From assembly GCF_000987955.1 (NCBI RefSeq), contig NZ_LAZU01000006.1, positions 34,097 to 98,096 of the forward strand: a DNA stretch of 64,000 bases, given 5' to 3'. Made by a program: the position numbers and the translations under genes. How positions within the stretch are numbered: position 1 is the first letter of the stretch; every line of letters begins with the position of its first letter. The notes below the pieces were generated by a model that was given only the letters and a program-made list of their open reading frames with translations, was not told the DNA's origin and ran no database searches. The stretch comes from Paenibacillus sp. DMB20. Lineage in GTDB: Bacteria; Bacillota; Bacilli; Paenibacillales; Paenibacillaceae. Of the stretch, positions 1-7,632 are shown piece by piece.

Positions 1-1116
1 GGGGACGGGGAGCCGGCGGCCCGGAATGCACAGTTTGAGGTCAACGGCCGGCCCTATTTGTTAATGATGGTGCCCGTCGAACGGCTCCAGGCCCATTTGC
101 TGAACGTGGTATCCCTGGAAGGGGCACTGAATAACGTATCGAAGGCGCAGAGGCAGATTATTTTCGCCAACATCGGACTGATCGCGATTCTCGCGGTGAC
201 GACCTACTTCATGAACGCCATCATTTTAAAAAATTTGCGCCGTCTGACCGAAAAGATGAAAAAGGTTCGGAGGGGCGAGGTGCAAACCGGCATCGACATT
301 CGCGGCGGGGGGGAAATCGGCGAGCTGGCGCATCATTTTAACAAGCTGCTGCAGACGATCAACGATCTGATCGCCCAAGGCGTGCGGAAGCAGGCTTTGA
401 CGAAGGAAGCGGAGCTGCGCACCCTGCACAGCCAGATCGACTCCCATTTTTTGTACAACACGCTGGAGAATATTAAAATGCTGGCCGAGATGGAGGATCA
501 ACGGACGATATCCGATGCGCTGACGTCGCTTGGGGGAATGATGCGCTACAACTTCAAGTGGTCGGGAGAGTACGTGAAACTGAAGGACGAAATTCGGCAT
601 ATCCGCAATTACATAGACGTTATGAACATTCGTTTTGATGAGCCGATTATGCTGCTGCTCAATATTCCATCCGAGTTTTTGGAGCTGGAGGTGCTGAAGA
701 TGTCGCTTCAGCCGATCGTGGAAAATGCGGTGAAGTATGCCTGGAACGGCCGGAGCGAGGAAAAACGCCTTATCAAAATCGACGTTGTGGAGATGGAAGA
801 GGACAAGATAACGATCGTCGTGACGGACAACGGATCAGGCATAGAATCTTACCGGCTCGGACGTCTGAACGAAACGATCCGTTTGGCAGGCAGGGAAAGA
901 GAAGCCGATCCCGGAGGATGCGGCAATGCAGGCCGTGAGGGCGGAGGAATCGGACTGATGAATGTGCATCAGCGGATTCAGCTGTTTTACGGCAAGGCAT
1001 ACGGACTGGAAATCAGGAGCGAGGAAGGAACGTACACTTCCGTGATCATGATTTTTCCCAAGGTTCTGCTGACGGGAGGGGGAAACGGATTTGAGAAGCT
1101 TAATGATCGTCGATGA
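1..1116 (+). CDS. YesM-type sensor histidine kinase, 3' part (5' end outside window)
   Basis: The reading frame is open from base 1, so the N-terminus lies upstream. The 371 visible residues are the end of an extracellular sensor domain, a membrane helix (about 55-74), a HAMP linker, a His_kinase domain with the phospho-acceptor motif SHFLYNTLE (about 148-156) and a HATPase domain with N box (IVENAVKYAW), DNGSGI and GGIGLMNVH. This is the usual order of YesM/LytS-class membrane kinases, which in Paenibacillus control sugar ABC transporters. The stop lies 26 bases inside the next gene, a response regulator, so the two are translationally coupled and form one system. The signal cannot be told from the fragment. 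Confidence 0.93.
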   Translation, partial: GDGEPAARNAQFEVNGRPYLLMMVPVERLQAHLLNVVSLEGALNNVSKAQRQIIFANIGLIAILAVTTYFMNAIILKNLRRLTEKMKKVRRGEVQTGIDIRGGGEIGELAHHFNKLLQTINDLIAQGVRKQALTKEAELRTLHSQIDSHFLYNTLENIKMLAEMEDQRTISDALTSLGGMMRYNFKWSGEYVKLKDEIRHIRNYIDVMNIRFDEPIMLLLNIPSEFLELEVLKMSLQPIVENAVKYAWNGRSEEKRLIKIDVVEMEEDKITIVVTDNGSGIESYRLGRLNETIRLAGREREADPGGCGNAGREGGGIGLMNVHQRIQLFYGKAYGLEIRSEEGTYTSVIMIFPKVLLTGGGNGFEKLNDRR

Positions 1117-2683
1117 TGAGAAGAATATCCGGTATGGTCTAAAAATGATGATTGAGCGGGAGTTTCCGGGCGTATACGACATCCGGACGGCCAGCCAGGG
1201 GGAGGAAGCCCTGGAGCTGTACGGGGAACGTGCGGCGGAAATTATCGTGACGGACATCCGGATGCCCGGAATGGACGGCATCCGCTTCATTGAGAAACTT
1301 GTCGATGAAGCCGAAGCTCAGGCAGACAAGACGATAAAGCCTGTGGTTATCATCCTGAGCGGGTATGATGATTTTGAGTATGCCAAAGCCGCGATCCGGT
1401 ATCAGGTAAAGGAATATTTGCTGAAGCCCATCCGGCGGGACGAACTGTTCGCGGCGCTGCGGAAAAGCGAAGAAACGTTGATTCGCCAGGCGGACATGGC
1501 GCAGCGGATGGCGGCGGGAGAGGCCTATCTGGATCAGCTGCAGTCGGTCAGGCTGAAGGAGATGTTGGAGCGGGAAGACATGACCGGGGAAGAGATGCAG
1601 GAGCTGTCCGGGCTGATCGGGTTTCCTTCTATTGTCCGTCCGTACCGTCTGGCGGCCATAAAATATGTTTACGAAGACGGCAGCCTGATGAAAAAAGAAG
1701 AGCTCAAGCAGCTGATACGCCATATGATGGAGCCTGTGAAAGGGCGGATCAGCGCTTCTTTTTTTGACGGGGAAAGCCGGATGGTTCTGGTCGGAAGCCC
1801 TGACGAGCAGTTCCAGGAGCTGTCGCGGCGTTTCGCCGAGCGGGAGCTTGACGGCCTTATGATGGGGATCAGCCGGGCAGGCAAGACGGTCGCGGATATC
1901 CGCGAAGCGTATCGGCAGGCCCGGACGGCGCTTCAATATACGTTCATCTACCCGAATGTCAACCTCATGTGCCATGAAGACATCCAGGAGGAGCCCCGCA
2001 GTTTCCCTGTACCGGAGGAGGATATCCGCAAGATCGGCAACATGCTCGGAACGGACCGGGAACGGGAGATCAAGGGACTGCTGCTGTCCGTGTTCCGCAT
2101 TGATCAGATGCCTCACGTGAAGATCGATTATTTGGAGAGGGTCGGCAAGCGGATCAACGAGCAGGTGTTTGATGAGGTATTCCGCATGTATGGAGAATCC
2201 CTTGTGGAGGTGCTGAAGCTGTATCGCAAAGTAGGCAGCATCGACAACTTCCGACACTTTCACGATTATTTCCGAAGTCTGGAGCATCTGATGCTCAGCG
2301 TGAACGAGTATGTCAGGGGCATCCGTTCGGCGCACAGCGAGCATACGGAAATCAAAGCCGCGGTCGAGTATATGGAAAAAAATTATCACCGGCCGCTGAA
2401 CATGGCAATGGTCAGCAACCATGTATCCCTGAATTATTCGTACTTCAGCGAGGCGTTCAAGGCCCACACGGGCGAGAGCTTTGTCGTGTACCTGAAGAAA
2501 ATCCGTATCAATAAAGCAAAGGAGCTGCTGCAGAACCGCGCCATGAGGCTGGGCGATATCGGAAACAGCGTCGGCTTTGAAAACGCCAAGCAGTTTTCGC
2601 GCGTGTTTAAAGAGCTGGAAGGGGTATCCCCGCATGAATACCGCGTCAAAATGCTGTCCGAAACGGAAAAGGGAGCGCCGTAA
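1091..2683 (+). CDS. YesN-type response regulator with AraC-family DNA-binding domain
   Basis: 530 residues. The receiver domain (1-125) has the acidic pair D8/D9, phospho-acceptor D55 (TDIRMPGMDG) and K112 (YLLKP). A long middle region of about 280 residues is typical of the YesN class, and the C-terminal 100 residues hold two AraC helix-turn-helix motifs ending in the family signature VSPHEYR. The start is TTG at 1091, chosen because GGGAGGGGG precedes it by 7 bases. It overlaps the upstream kinase gene and is the cognate regulator. The genes it controls are probably an ABC sugar transporter upstream of the window; none directly follows. A strong terminator closes the unit. Confidence 0.93.
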   Translation: MRSLMIVDDEKNIRYGLKMMIEREFPGVYDIRTASQGEEALELYGERAAEIIVTDIRMPGMDGIRFIEKLVDEAEAQADKTIKPVVIILSGYDDFEYAKAAIRYQVKEYLLKPIRRDELFAALRKSEETLIRQADMAQRMAAGEAYLDQLQSVRLKEMLEREDMTGEEMQELSGLIGFPSIVRPYRLAAIKYVYEDGSLMKKEELKQLIRHMMEPVKGRISASFFDGESRMVLVGSPDEQFQELSRRFAERELDGLMMGISRAGKTVADIREAYRQARTALQYTFIYPNVNLMCHEDIQEEPRSFPVPEEDIRKIGNMLGTDREREIKGLLLSVFRIDQMPHVKIDYLERVGKRINEQVFDEVFRMYGESLVEVLKLYRKVGSIDNFRHFHDYFRSLEHLMLSVNEYVRGIRSAHSEHTEIKAAVEYMEKNYHRPLNMAMVSNHVSLNYSYFSEAFKAHTGESFVVYLKKIRINKAKELLQNRAMRLGDIGNSVGFENAKQFSRVFKELEGVSPHEYRVKMLSETEKGAP

Positions 2684-2708
2684 TCCAAGGGCTGCGATAA
2701 AACTTTGC

Positions 2709-2751
2709 AAGCCGCTATTTCGGTCAGGGGAACCGATAGCGGCTTTTTTTC
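2709..2751 (+). terminator. Rho-independent terminator after the YesMN pair
   Basis: The arms AAGCCGCTAT and ATAGCGGCTT are perfect 10-base complements around a 17-base loop and are followed by a run of T. It ends the kinase/regulator operon. Confidence 0.9.
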
Positions 2752-2892
2752 TTGCCGAACGATTGAAAGTGTTGAAAACGTTTAATAATAATTCGTGAAA
2801 GGCACTTCCCATATGAGGATAAAACATGTAATCTATGAAAATGCGACCAGTGGCATCATTGGCTATGACTTGTGACAAAAGGAAGTGAGTTC

Positions 2893-3681
2893 ATGGAAGT
2901 TCAGTCTTTACTTGAGGTGGAAAAGCTCGCCCTGAAGAAAATGAAAATATTCAAACAGAGCAGACTCCGCTATTTGGCCCGGTCGGCGCTGGCCAGCATG
3001 TTTATCGGGTTCGGCGTCATCGTGGCATTTAAAACGGGGAGCTTTTTCTATGCGGAGCATTCGCCGTTCACCTATCCGATGGCCGCGCTGACCTTTGGCG
3101 CCGCGATTATTTTGATTGCCTACGGGGGCGGGGACTTGTTTACGGGCAATACGTTTTATTTCTCGTATGCCGCGTTGAGGCACAAGCTGAAATGGCTCCA
3201 GGTCGTCAAGCTGTGGGCAACGAGTTACGCCGGCAATATTATCGGAGCTGCCGCTTTTGCCCTGCTTATCTATTTGACCGGATTGTTTGATGCCCCTTCG
3301 GTGAACGGCTTCCTGCTTGGCGTGGTAGAGAAGAAAATGAACGCTCCGGTGATGGAACTGTTCTTCCGGGCGATTTTGTGTAACTGGCTTGTCTGCCTGG
3401 CTTTCTTTATTCCGATGGGGCTCAAGGGCGATGGACCGAAGCTGTTTGCCATGATGCTGTTTGTGTTCTGCTTTTTTATTTCGGGTTATGAGCACAGCAT
3501 CGCGAACATGTGCACCTTTGCCATTGCCCTCGTGGTAGAGCACCCGGATACCATTTCGTTTGGAGGAGTCTGGTACAATCTGCTTCCGGTGACGCTCGGC
3601 AACATGATCGGCGGAGCCGTGTTCATGGCGTTTATGTATCATTACGTCAACAAGCCGTTCATGGATGAATACAAGGAATAG
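2893..3681 (+). CDS. Formate/nitrite transporter family (FNT) channel protein
   Basis: 262 residues with six hydrophobic segments, the normal FNT size and topology. Family marks are GGDLFTGNT in the first half, LCNWLVCLA in the middle, SGYEHSIANM (the selectivity-filter histidine region) and a closing GNMIGGAVFMA. FNT proteins form pentameric channels for formate, nitrite or hydrosulfide. The N-terminal half fits NirC/FocA-like members, but the substrate is not decided by the sequence. I use ATG at 2893 because AGGAAGTGAG sits just upstream; an in-frame GTG at 2872 is possible but lacks a good ribosome site. It stands alone, between the terminator at 2709 and an inverted repeat at 3770, with no nitrite reductase or formate enzyme nearby. 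Confidence 0.93.
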   Translation: MEVQSLLEVEKLALKKMKIFKQSRLRYLARSALASMFIGFGVIVAFKTGSFFYAEHSPFTYPMAALTFGAAIILIAYGGGDLFTGNTFYFSYAALRHKLKWLQVVKLWATSYAGNIIGAAAFALLIYLTGLFDAPSVNGFLLGVVEKKMNAPVMELFFRAILCNWLVCLAFFIPMGLKGDGPKLFAMMLFVFCFFISGYEHSIANMCTFAIALVVEHPDTISFGGVWYNLLPVTLGNMIGGAVFMAFMYHYVNKPFMDEYKE

Positions 3682-3770
3682 GAGCATAATGAAGAACGGC
3701 AGAGTCGTTTTTCGCTTATGAAGAGTAATCTTGGCATTTGCGAAAGACTCGGCTGCGGAAACAAGGTCGA

Positions 3771-3862
3771 GAAATAGACCGCTAAGCTGACTGAACTGCA
3801 CCTCCAATGTTAGATGGTGTCTAACAATTGGGGTCACTTCAAGACCAAGGGCGGTCTATTTC
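3771..3862. repeat. Nested inverted repeat at the 3' end of the FNT and small-peptide genes
   Basis: The 12-base arms GAAATAGACCGC (3771-3782) and GCGGTCTATTTC (3851-3862) are perfect complements. Between them lies a second dyad, CCAATGTTAGA / TCTAACAATTGG (about 3804-3831). On the plus strand the outer stem is followed by CTTTTTG, so it may terminate the FNT transcript. On the minus strand it starts at the stop codon of the 23-residue peptide. Long 3' stems of this kind are usual for type I toxin genes, where an antisense RNA overlaps the toxin 3' end. Confidence 0.7.
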
Positions 3863-3927
3863 TTTTTGTTCTGGTTGATGAGCGCACCGAAACCGATCAT
3901 AGTCGTTAAAGCGCCTTTTACCTCCAC
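3856..3927 (-). CDS. Short holin-like toxin (Hol_Tox-type) peptide, possibly truncated
   Basis: A 23-residue reading frame starts at GTG 3927 with an excellent ribosome site (GGGAGGTGAT, 5 bases spacing). The peptide begins VEVKGALTTMIGFGAL and ends NQNKKK. From memory of the family, putative holin-like type I toxins of Firmicutes begin like this (E-A-L-x-x-M-x-x-F-G), continue through about 12 hydrophobic residues and end in a lysine tail; here the hydrophobic stretch is almost absent. So this is either an inactive deletion derivative or a shorter variant. The nested inverted repeat at its stop codon supports a type I toxin locus. It lies opposite and downstream of the FNT gene. No antitoxin RNA promoter was clearly seen. 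Confidence 0.5.
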   Translation of the reverse strand: MEVKGALTTMIGFGALINQNKKK

Positions 3928-4035
3928 CAGCTATCACCTCCCTTCGTGGGAGACCAGCCGATCGTCCTTATTAGCCGAGATGCCGCACATTCCAGATCAT
4001 AGCGTACAAGCCTCGGTATTCGGGACTTCATATAC

Positions 4036-4061
4036 AAAAAACCACCCCGCTAAAGAGGTGG
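4036..4061 (-). terminator. Terminator of the Fur-controlled small gene
   Basis: Read on the minus strand, CCACC and GGTGG pair around a short loop and are followed by TTTTTTG. It lies about 40 bases after the stop of the 49-residue gene. Confidence 0.75.
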
Positions 4062-4098
4062 AGCGATCATTTCAAATTTGCCCATATTATGGAATATC

Positions 4099-4248
4099 TT
4101 ATTGCGCAGCCGCCATCGATGACATCGTCATTTCCATCTTGCGGGTGATTTCCTTCTTCCATTTCTCGTCGCCGAGCCGGATGGCAAGATTCAACAGGTC
4201 CAGATAATCGTCAATCTGCAGGTTGGTCCGCTGAAGATTACATTTCAT
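4099..4248 (-). CDS. 49-residue protein under Fur control, IDEAL-domain-like
   Basis: A complete small gene: AAAGGAG about 10 bases before ATG 4248, stop at 4099, own terminator at 4036-4061, and a promoter with a perfect Fur box in front. The peptide contains LQIDDYLDLLNLAIRLGDE, which resembles the short IDEAL-type helical motif found in small Firmicute proteins, then a basic stretch WKKEITRKM and an Ala/Met-rich end. No membrane segment or signal peptide. Bacillus makes small Fur-repressed proteins (FbpA, FbpB, FbpC) that act with the FsrA RNA in iron sparing; this one could be a functional counterpart, but I see no clear sequence match to them. The function is unknown; the gene itself is well supported. 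Confidence 0.7.
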   Translation of the reverse strand: MKCNLQRTNLQIDDYLDLLNLAIRLGDEKWKKEITRKMEMTMSSMAAAQ

Positions 4249-4320
4249 GAGGGTTCGTTCTCCTTTATAGGTGGTGTTTCCATCAAAGGCATTCTCACAC
4301 CGTTCTCACTTGTATGGTAA

Positions 4321-4335
4321 TGATAATCATTATCA
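4321..4335 (-). promoter_or_regulatory. Fur box
   Basis: TGATAATCATTATCA is a perfect 7-1-7 palindrome and matches the Bacillus Fur consensus. It lies about 73 bases before the start of the 49-residue gene, just downstream of the predicted transcription start, so binding of Fur with iron should block that transcript. Confidence 0.9.
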
Positions 4336-4352
4336 AATGAGCTTATATCTTT

Positions 4353-4380
4353 ATTATAATGACTTCCGGCCGGATTGCAA
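4353..4380 (-). promoter_or_regulatory. SigA-type promoter for the Fur-controlled gene
   Basis: On the minus strand TTGCAA and TATAAT are separated by 16 bases. The predicted start of transcription is near 4346, directly before the Fur box. The -35 element overlaps the end of the AraC gene region. Confidence 0.65.
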
Positions 4381-4386
4381 GACGGT

Positions 4387-5247
4387 TTACGAAAAACGTT
4401 GTCTGTACTTCCGGGGCGAGATTCCTTCCTGTTTGGCGAAGCAGGAGGCGAAGTAGGCCGCGTGGTTAAAGCCGACCTCCTCCGCGACCCGGCTTACCGG
4501 CAGATCGGTCTGCAGCAGCAGCAGTTTCGCCTGCTCGATCCGGTAGCGGATGAGATACTGGGCCGGCGAGCAGCCGAATTCCTTCTGCATGCAGCGGGCG
4601 ATGTACACGGGATGGAAGTTGATGCTGTCGCCCAGCGCTTGGGCTTTGAATTCCTCCCGGTAATGCTCGCGTAAATACGCCGCCGCTTGTTCCGCACAAG
4701 AGGAAGGGGAGGACGCAGGCGTGTCGAGGGCCCCGACCAATTGCTCGATCAGCTCCTGGAACAACAGCTGCTGTCTCCACAGCGATTGGGCCCGGTGGCC
4801 GTTTCGAACGAGCGCCCCGAGAGCCTCAAGCAGATCGAAGGCCTTCTGCGGCTGCGGCAGGGAGCCGAACTGGGGGATTTTGACCGTGAAATAATTGGGC
4901 GAGAAGGGCTGCAGCTCCTGCAGCTCTTCTTTTTTGGGCACGGAGCACTTTTCGTCCGCGCTCCATCCGCCGGAGGTCTGGAAGTGGAGCCAGTAATACA
5001 GCGTATGCTCGGTCGAGCCTTGGGTCGGAAAATGATGCGTATCCGGCCGGAGGAGCAGAAACGATCCGGCTGCGATATCGTAGGGTCGGCCGTTCTCCGT
5101 AACATACAGGCAGCCTTGGCGCACGACAAGCAGATCGAATATGCCGATATTCCGCCGGTTCGGGTGCTTGTTGACCTCGTCGGCCTCGCTCATGCCGCTG
5201 ATGATATATTCGGGCAGGGGCGGAACGGTAAAGTGGAGTACGGTCAT
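4387..5247 (-). CDS. AraC-family transcriptional regulator
   Basis: 286 residues: an N-terminal cupin-like AraC_binding domain (about 20-170, with RQGCLYVTENGRPYDIAAGSF) and a C-terminal pair of helix-turn-helix motifs (about 185-285) with the family ending SRVAEEVGFN..YFASCFAKQEGISPRKYRQ. This architecture binds a small ligand, often a sugar, and activates or represses neighbouring genes. It is divergent from the MATE pump gene with 155 bases between, so regulation of that pump is plausible but unproven. The start at ATG 5247 has GGAAAGGG upstream. Confidence 0.9.
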   Translation of the reverse strand: MTVLHFTVPPLPEYIISGMSEADEVNKHPNRRNIGIFDLLVVRQGCLYVTENGRPYDIAAGSFLLLRPDTHHFPTQGSTEHTLYYWLHFQTSGGWSADEKCSVPKKEELQELQPFSPNYFTVKIPQFGSLPQPQKAFDLLEALGALVRNGHRAQSLWRQQLLFQELIEQLVGALDTPASSPSSCAEQAAAYLREHYREEFKAQALGDSINFHPVYIARCMQKEFGCSPAQYLIRYRIEQAKLLLLQTDLPVSRVAEEVGFNHAAYFASCFAKQEGISPRKYRQRFS

Positions 5248-5288
5248 TGGTGAAAACCCTTTCCTGGTTTGAGGTTTGTATTTTGATG

Positions 5289-5305
5289 ATTTACGTTCGT
5301 AAAAT
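5289..5305. promoter_or_regulatory. Palindrome in the AraC/MATE divergent region
   Basis: ATTTACGTTCGTAAAAT contains TTTACG and CGTAAA as a perfect dyad. It sits 42-58 bases upstream of the AraC start and about 100 bases upstream of the MATE gene. It could be an operator of the divergent promoters; the binding protein is unknown. Confidence 0.35.
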
Positions 5306-5402
5306 GATATTTTAAATCCAGTATACCATCTATAATTTGAAGATGCTGCAAGTGATTACGGGTTCATTTATTTGAAGCTCGTTATAAAGGTTGGAGGTTT
5401 GA

Positions 5403-6800
5403 ATGTTGGATAAAGACACAAAAAAATTTACATTATGGGTTCTGGCGTGGCCGATCTTTATCGAGCTGTTTCTTCAATTTCTGTTGGGTGCCGTCGATAC
5501 GCTGATGGTCAGCCGGATATCGGACGACGCGGTGGCGGTCGTGGGCTTCTCCAATCAGCTCTTTCAGGCGGTGACCACTTTGTTTATGACGGTGGCAAGC
5601 GGAGCGGGGATCTTGATCGCACAGAAGCTGGGCTCCGGCAGCACGCTTGATGCCCGCAAAATCGCCATTATGGCCCTAAGCGTGAGCACGTTGATCGGAG
5701 CGGCGCTAAGCGTTTCTTTGTACGCGTTTCCGACGCAAATCGCTTCGGTGCTTCAGCTTCCCGACCGGCTAATGCCGCTGGCCGGGACGTATATCTCCAT
5801 TGTCGGGGGAGGCATGGTGCTGATTGCCATGATGTCCACGATGAGCACGGTGATCCGGAACACCGGCAACACGAAGGGACCGATGTATACCGCGGTCGGG
5901 ATGAACATCATCCACGTGGTTATGAACTACGGCTTTATCTTCGGGGCGTTCGGACTGCCGCAGTGGGGGCTTGCCGGCGTCGCGTTATCAACGGTCATCA
6001 GCCGGCTGTTCGCGGTTCTGGTGCTGCTGTTCATGTTCCTGCGCTCGTTCGAATACCGAATCCGCTGGAAAGAATTCCGTTTATTCGACAGGCCGCTTTT
6101 CAGAGAAATTCTGAATATCGGCTGGCCGCTCGGCGTCAACATGTCCTGCTGGGTGTTCTCCCAGCTCATCATCTATACGTTCATCGCTCAGCTTGGCGCA
6201 GTGGAGCTGGCGGCCCGTACGTATATGAATACTTTGGAATCGATGTGTTTCCTGCTCGGCATGTCCATCGCGATGGGCGCTCAGATCCAGATCGCCCATC
6301 TTTATGGGGCAGGACGCACGGAGCAGGCGTACAAAGCCGCATATCGGGCGCTTGGCGTCGGCATTATTTTTGTCGGATTGAACGCACTGCTCATTTACGT
6401 ATTCGGCTCCCGGATTCTGGGATGGTTTACGGCCGATCCGGAGATTATCGCCATCGGCGTATCACTGCTCGGGCTGAACCTGATTCTGCAGCCGGGGAAG
6501 CTGCTGAACATGACGCTCGGAAACTCGCTGAATGCGCTCGGCGATACCCGCTTTACCATGTACATTTCGCTGGGCTCCATGTGGGTGATCGCGACAGGAT
6601 TGTCCTATGTCCTTGGCATTCATATGGGATGGGGCCTGGTCGGGATTTACTGCTGCATGATCACGGATGAATATGTGCGCGGCGTGTGGTCCTTCTTCCG
6701 CTGGCGCGGCCGGAAGGCGCTGCGAAAGGCGGAAATGGCCCAAATCGGGCGTGCCGATTCTCCTGCCGCACCCGGGGACCCTGCTGCCGCAGGGGTGTAG
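5403..6800 (+). CDS. MATE-family multidrug efflux transporter
   Basis: 465 residues with about twelve membrane segments in two similar halves. The N-terminal half carries WPIFIELFLQFLLGAVDTLMVS, the usual first-helix pattern of NorM/DinF-like proteins, and the second half begins near GWPLGVNMSCWVFSQLI. MATE pumps export cationic drugs or metabolites with sodium or proton exchange. ATG 5403 is preceded by GGTTGGAGGT. The C-terminal 25 residues are polar and Ala/Pro-rich and fall outside the domain. It is divergent from the AraC gene and has its own terminator. The substrate cannot be inferred. Confidence 0.93.
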   Translation: MLDKDTKKFTLWVLAWPIFIELFLQFLLGAVDTLMVSRISDDAVAVVGFSNQLFQAVTTLFMTVASGAGILIAQKLGSGSTLDARKIAIMALSVSTLIGAALSVSLYAFPTQIASVLQLPDRLMPLAGTYISIVGGGMVLIAMMSTMSTVIRNTGNTKGPMYTAVGMNIIHVVMNYGFIFGAFGLPQWGLAGVALSTVISRLFAVLVLLFMFLRSFEYRIRWKEFRLFDRPLFREILNIGWPLGVNMSCWVFSQLIIYTFIAQLGAVELAARTYMNTLESMCFLLGMSIAMGAQIQIAHLYGAGRTEQAYKAAYRALGVGIIFVGLNALLIYVFGSRILGWFTADPEIIAIGVSLLGLNLILQPGKLLNMTLGNSLNALGDTRFTMYISLGSMWVIATGLSYVLGIHMGWGLVGIYCCMITDEYVRGVWSFFRWRGRKALRKAEMAQIGRADSPAAPGDPAAAGV

Positions 6801-6856
6801 AGCTTGGCCCGGACCAAAAGTCGTTGCCTATATGAATAGGATGTAAGTTTTCCGTT

Positions 6857-6886
6857 AGAGGCTGCCATTTGGTAGTCTCTTTTTTT
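6857..6886 (+). terminator. Terminator after the MATE gene
   Basis: AGAGGCTGCC and GGTAGTCTCT form a 10-pair stem with two G-U pairs and a 4-base loop, followed by a T run. Confidence 0.85.
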
Positions 6887-6912
6887 GACAAAACAATAGA
6901 GTAGATTATGTT
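6885..6912 (+). promoter_or_regulatory. Promoter candidate for the sigma-factor operon
   Basis: TTGACA (6885-6890) and TATGTT (6907-6912) are 16 bases apart. The element overlaps the T run of the preceding terminator and lies about 125 bases before the sigma gene. A dyad TGTACAT / ATGTACA at 6944-6966, just downstream, could be an operator. Confidence 0.5.
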
Positions 6913-7038
6913 GTATGTTAATGGTGAAATTCCCATGCGATTCTGTACATTATTTATATATGTACAGCTCTTCATTTTACGCGCTGTCACATTTTGGGTC
7001 GAGCTGTTCGTTGTATAGAGTGAAAGGGGGGAGACGGC

Positions 7039-7632
7039 TTGGATGATGCGGAGTTAAGTCAGATCATTGCAGATGTGTTGGATGGGAGCACAGAAAAATT
7101 CGAGAAAATCATGGAGGTTTATCAAAAACCGATTTTTCTCTACTGTTATCATATGCTGGGCAATTATGCCGAAGCCGAGGATAACGCACAGGAAGTATTT
7201 TTGAAGACATTCCGCACCTTGAAGAAATATACCCAATATGAGATGGATTTTGGCGCCTGGGTATACAAGATTGCCTACCATCAATGCATCGACATCATCC
7301 GTAAGCGAAAGTTGGTGAAATATATGCCTTTCTTTTACCAGGATGAGAAAGAAAATAATGAAGTCGATATGCATATTGAAGCCAACTATTTTGATGAATC
7401 CGTACATCAAGCTATGGCGAAATTATCGGCGGAAGAGCGCAATTTGTTAATCTTGCGTTGTGTCGAGGATAAAAGCTACCAGGAGATCGGTTTGATTCTC
7501 GGCAAGAACAGTGCAAGCCTTCGTAAAAAATACGAACGTACATCTGCAAAATTTCGAAAGTATTATGCTCAAGTGAAGGGAGTGGGAGTGTATGAATATG
7601 GACAGGGATCGGGATTTGAAAAAACTGTTTGA
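7039..7632 (+). CDS. ECF-like sigma-70 family RNA polymerase sigma factor
   Basis: 197 residues with sigma region 2 (about 30-95, YCYHMLGNYAEAEDNAQEVFLKTF) and region 4 (about 128-178, LSAEERNLLILRCVEDKSYQEIG). There is no region 1 or 3, so it is an extracytoplasmic-function type. The start is TTG 7039 with AAAGGGGGGAG upstream. The 3' end overlaps the next gene by 41 bases; that gene encodes a membrane protein of the kind that acts as anti-sigma factor, which makes this a sigma/anti-sigma unit. The base composition is clearly more A+T-rich than the flanking genes, which may mean acquisition by transfer. The regulon is unknown; autoregulation is common in such pairs. Confidence 0.9.
   Translation: MDDAELSQIIADVLDGSTEKFEKIMEVYQKPIFLYCYHMLGNYAEAEDNAQEVFLKTFRTLKKYTQYEMDFGAWVYKIAYHQCIDIIRKRKLVKYMPFFYQDEKENNEVDMHIEANYFDESVHQAMAKLSAEERNLLILRCVEDKSYQEIGLILGKNSASLRKKYERTSAKFRKYYAQVKGVGVYEYGQGSGFEKTV

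Noticed and set aside
1139..2878. 579-codon minus-strand open frame opposite the YesN gene
   Set aside because: Shadow frame of a GC-rich coding region; no ribosome site, no domain, and the plus strand has a clear response regulator.
3866..4207. 113-codon plus-strand open frame
   Set aside because: It runs opposite two small minus-strand genes that have good ribosome sites and signals; its own start has none.
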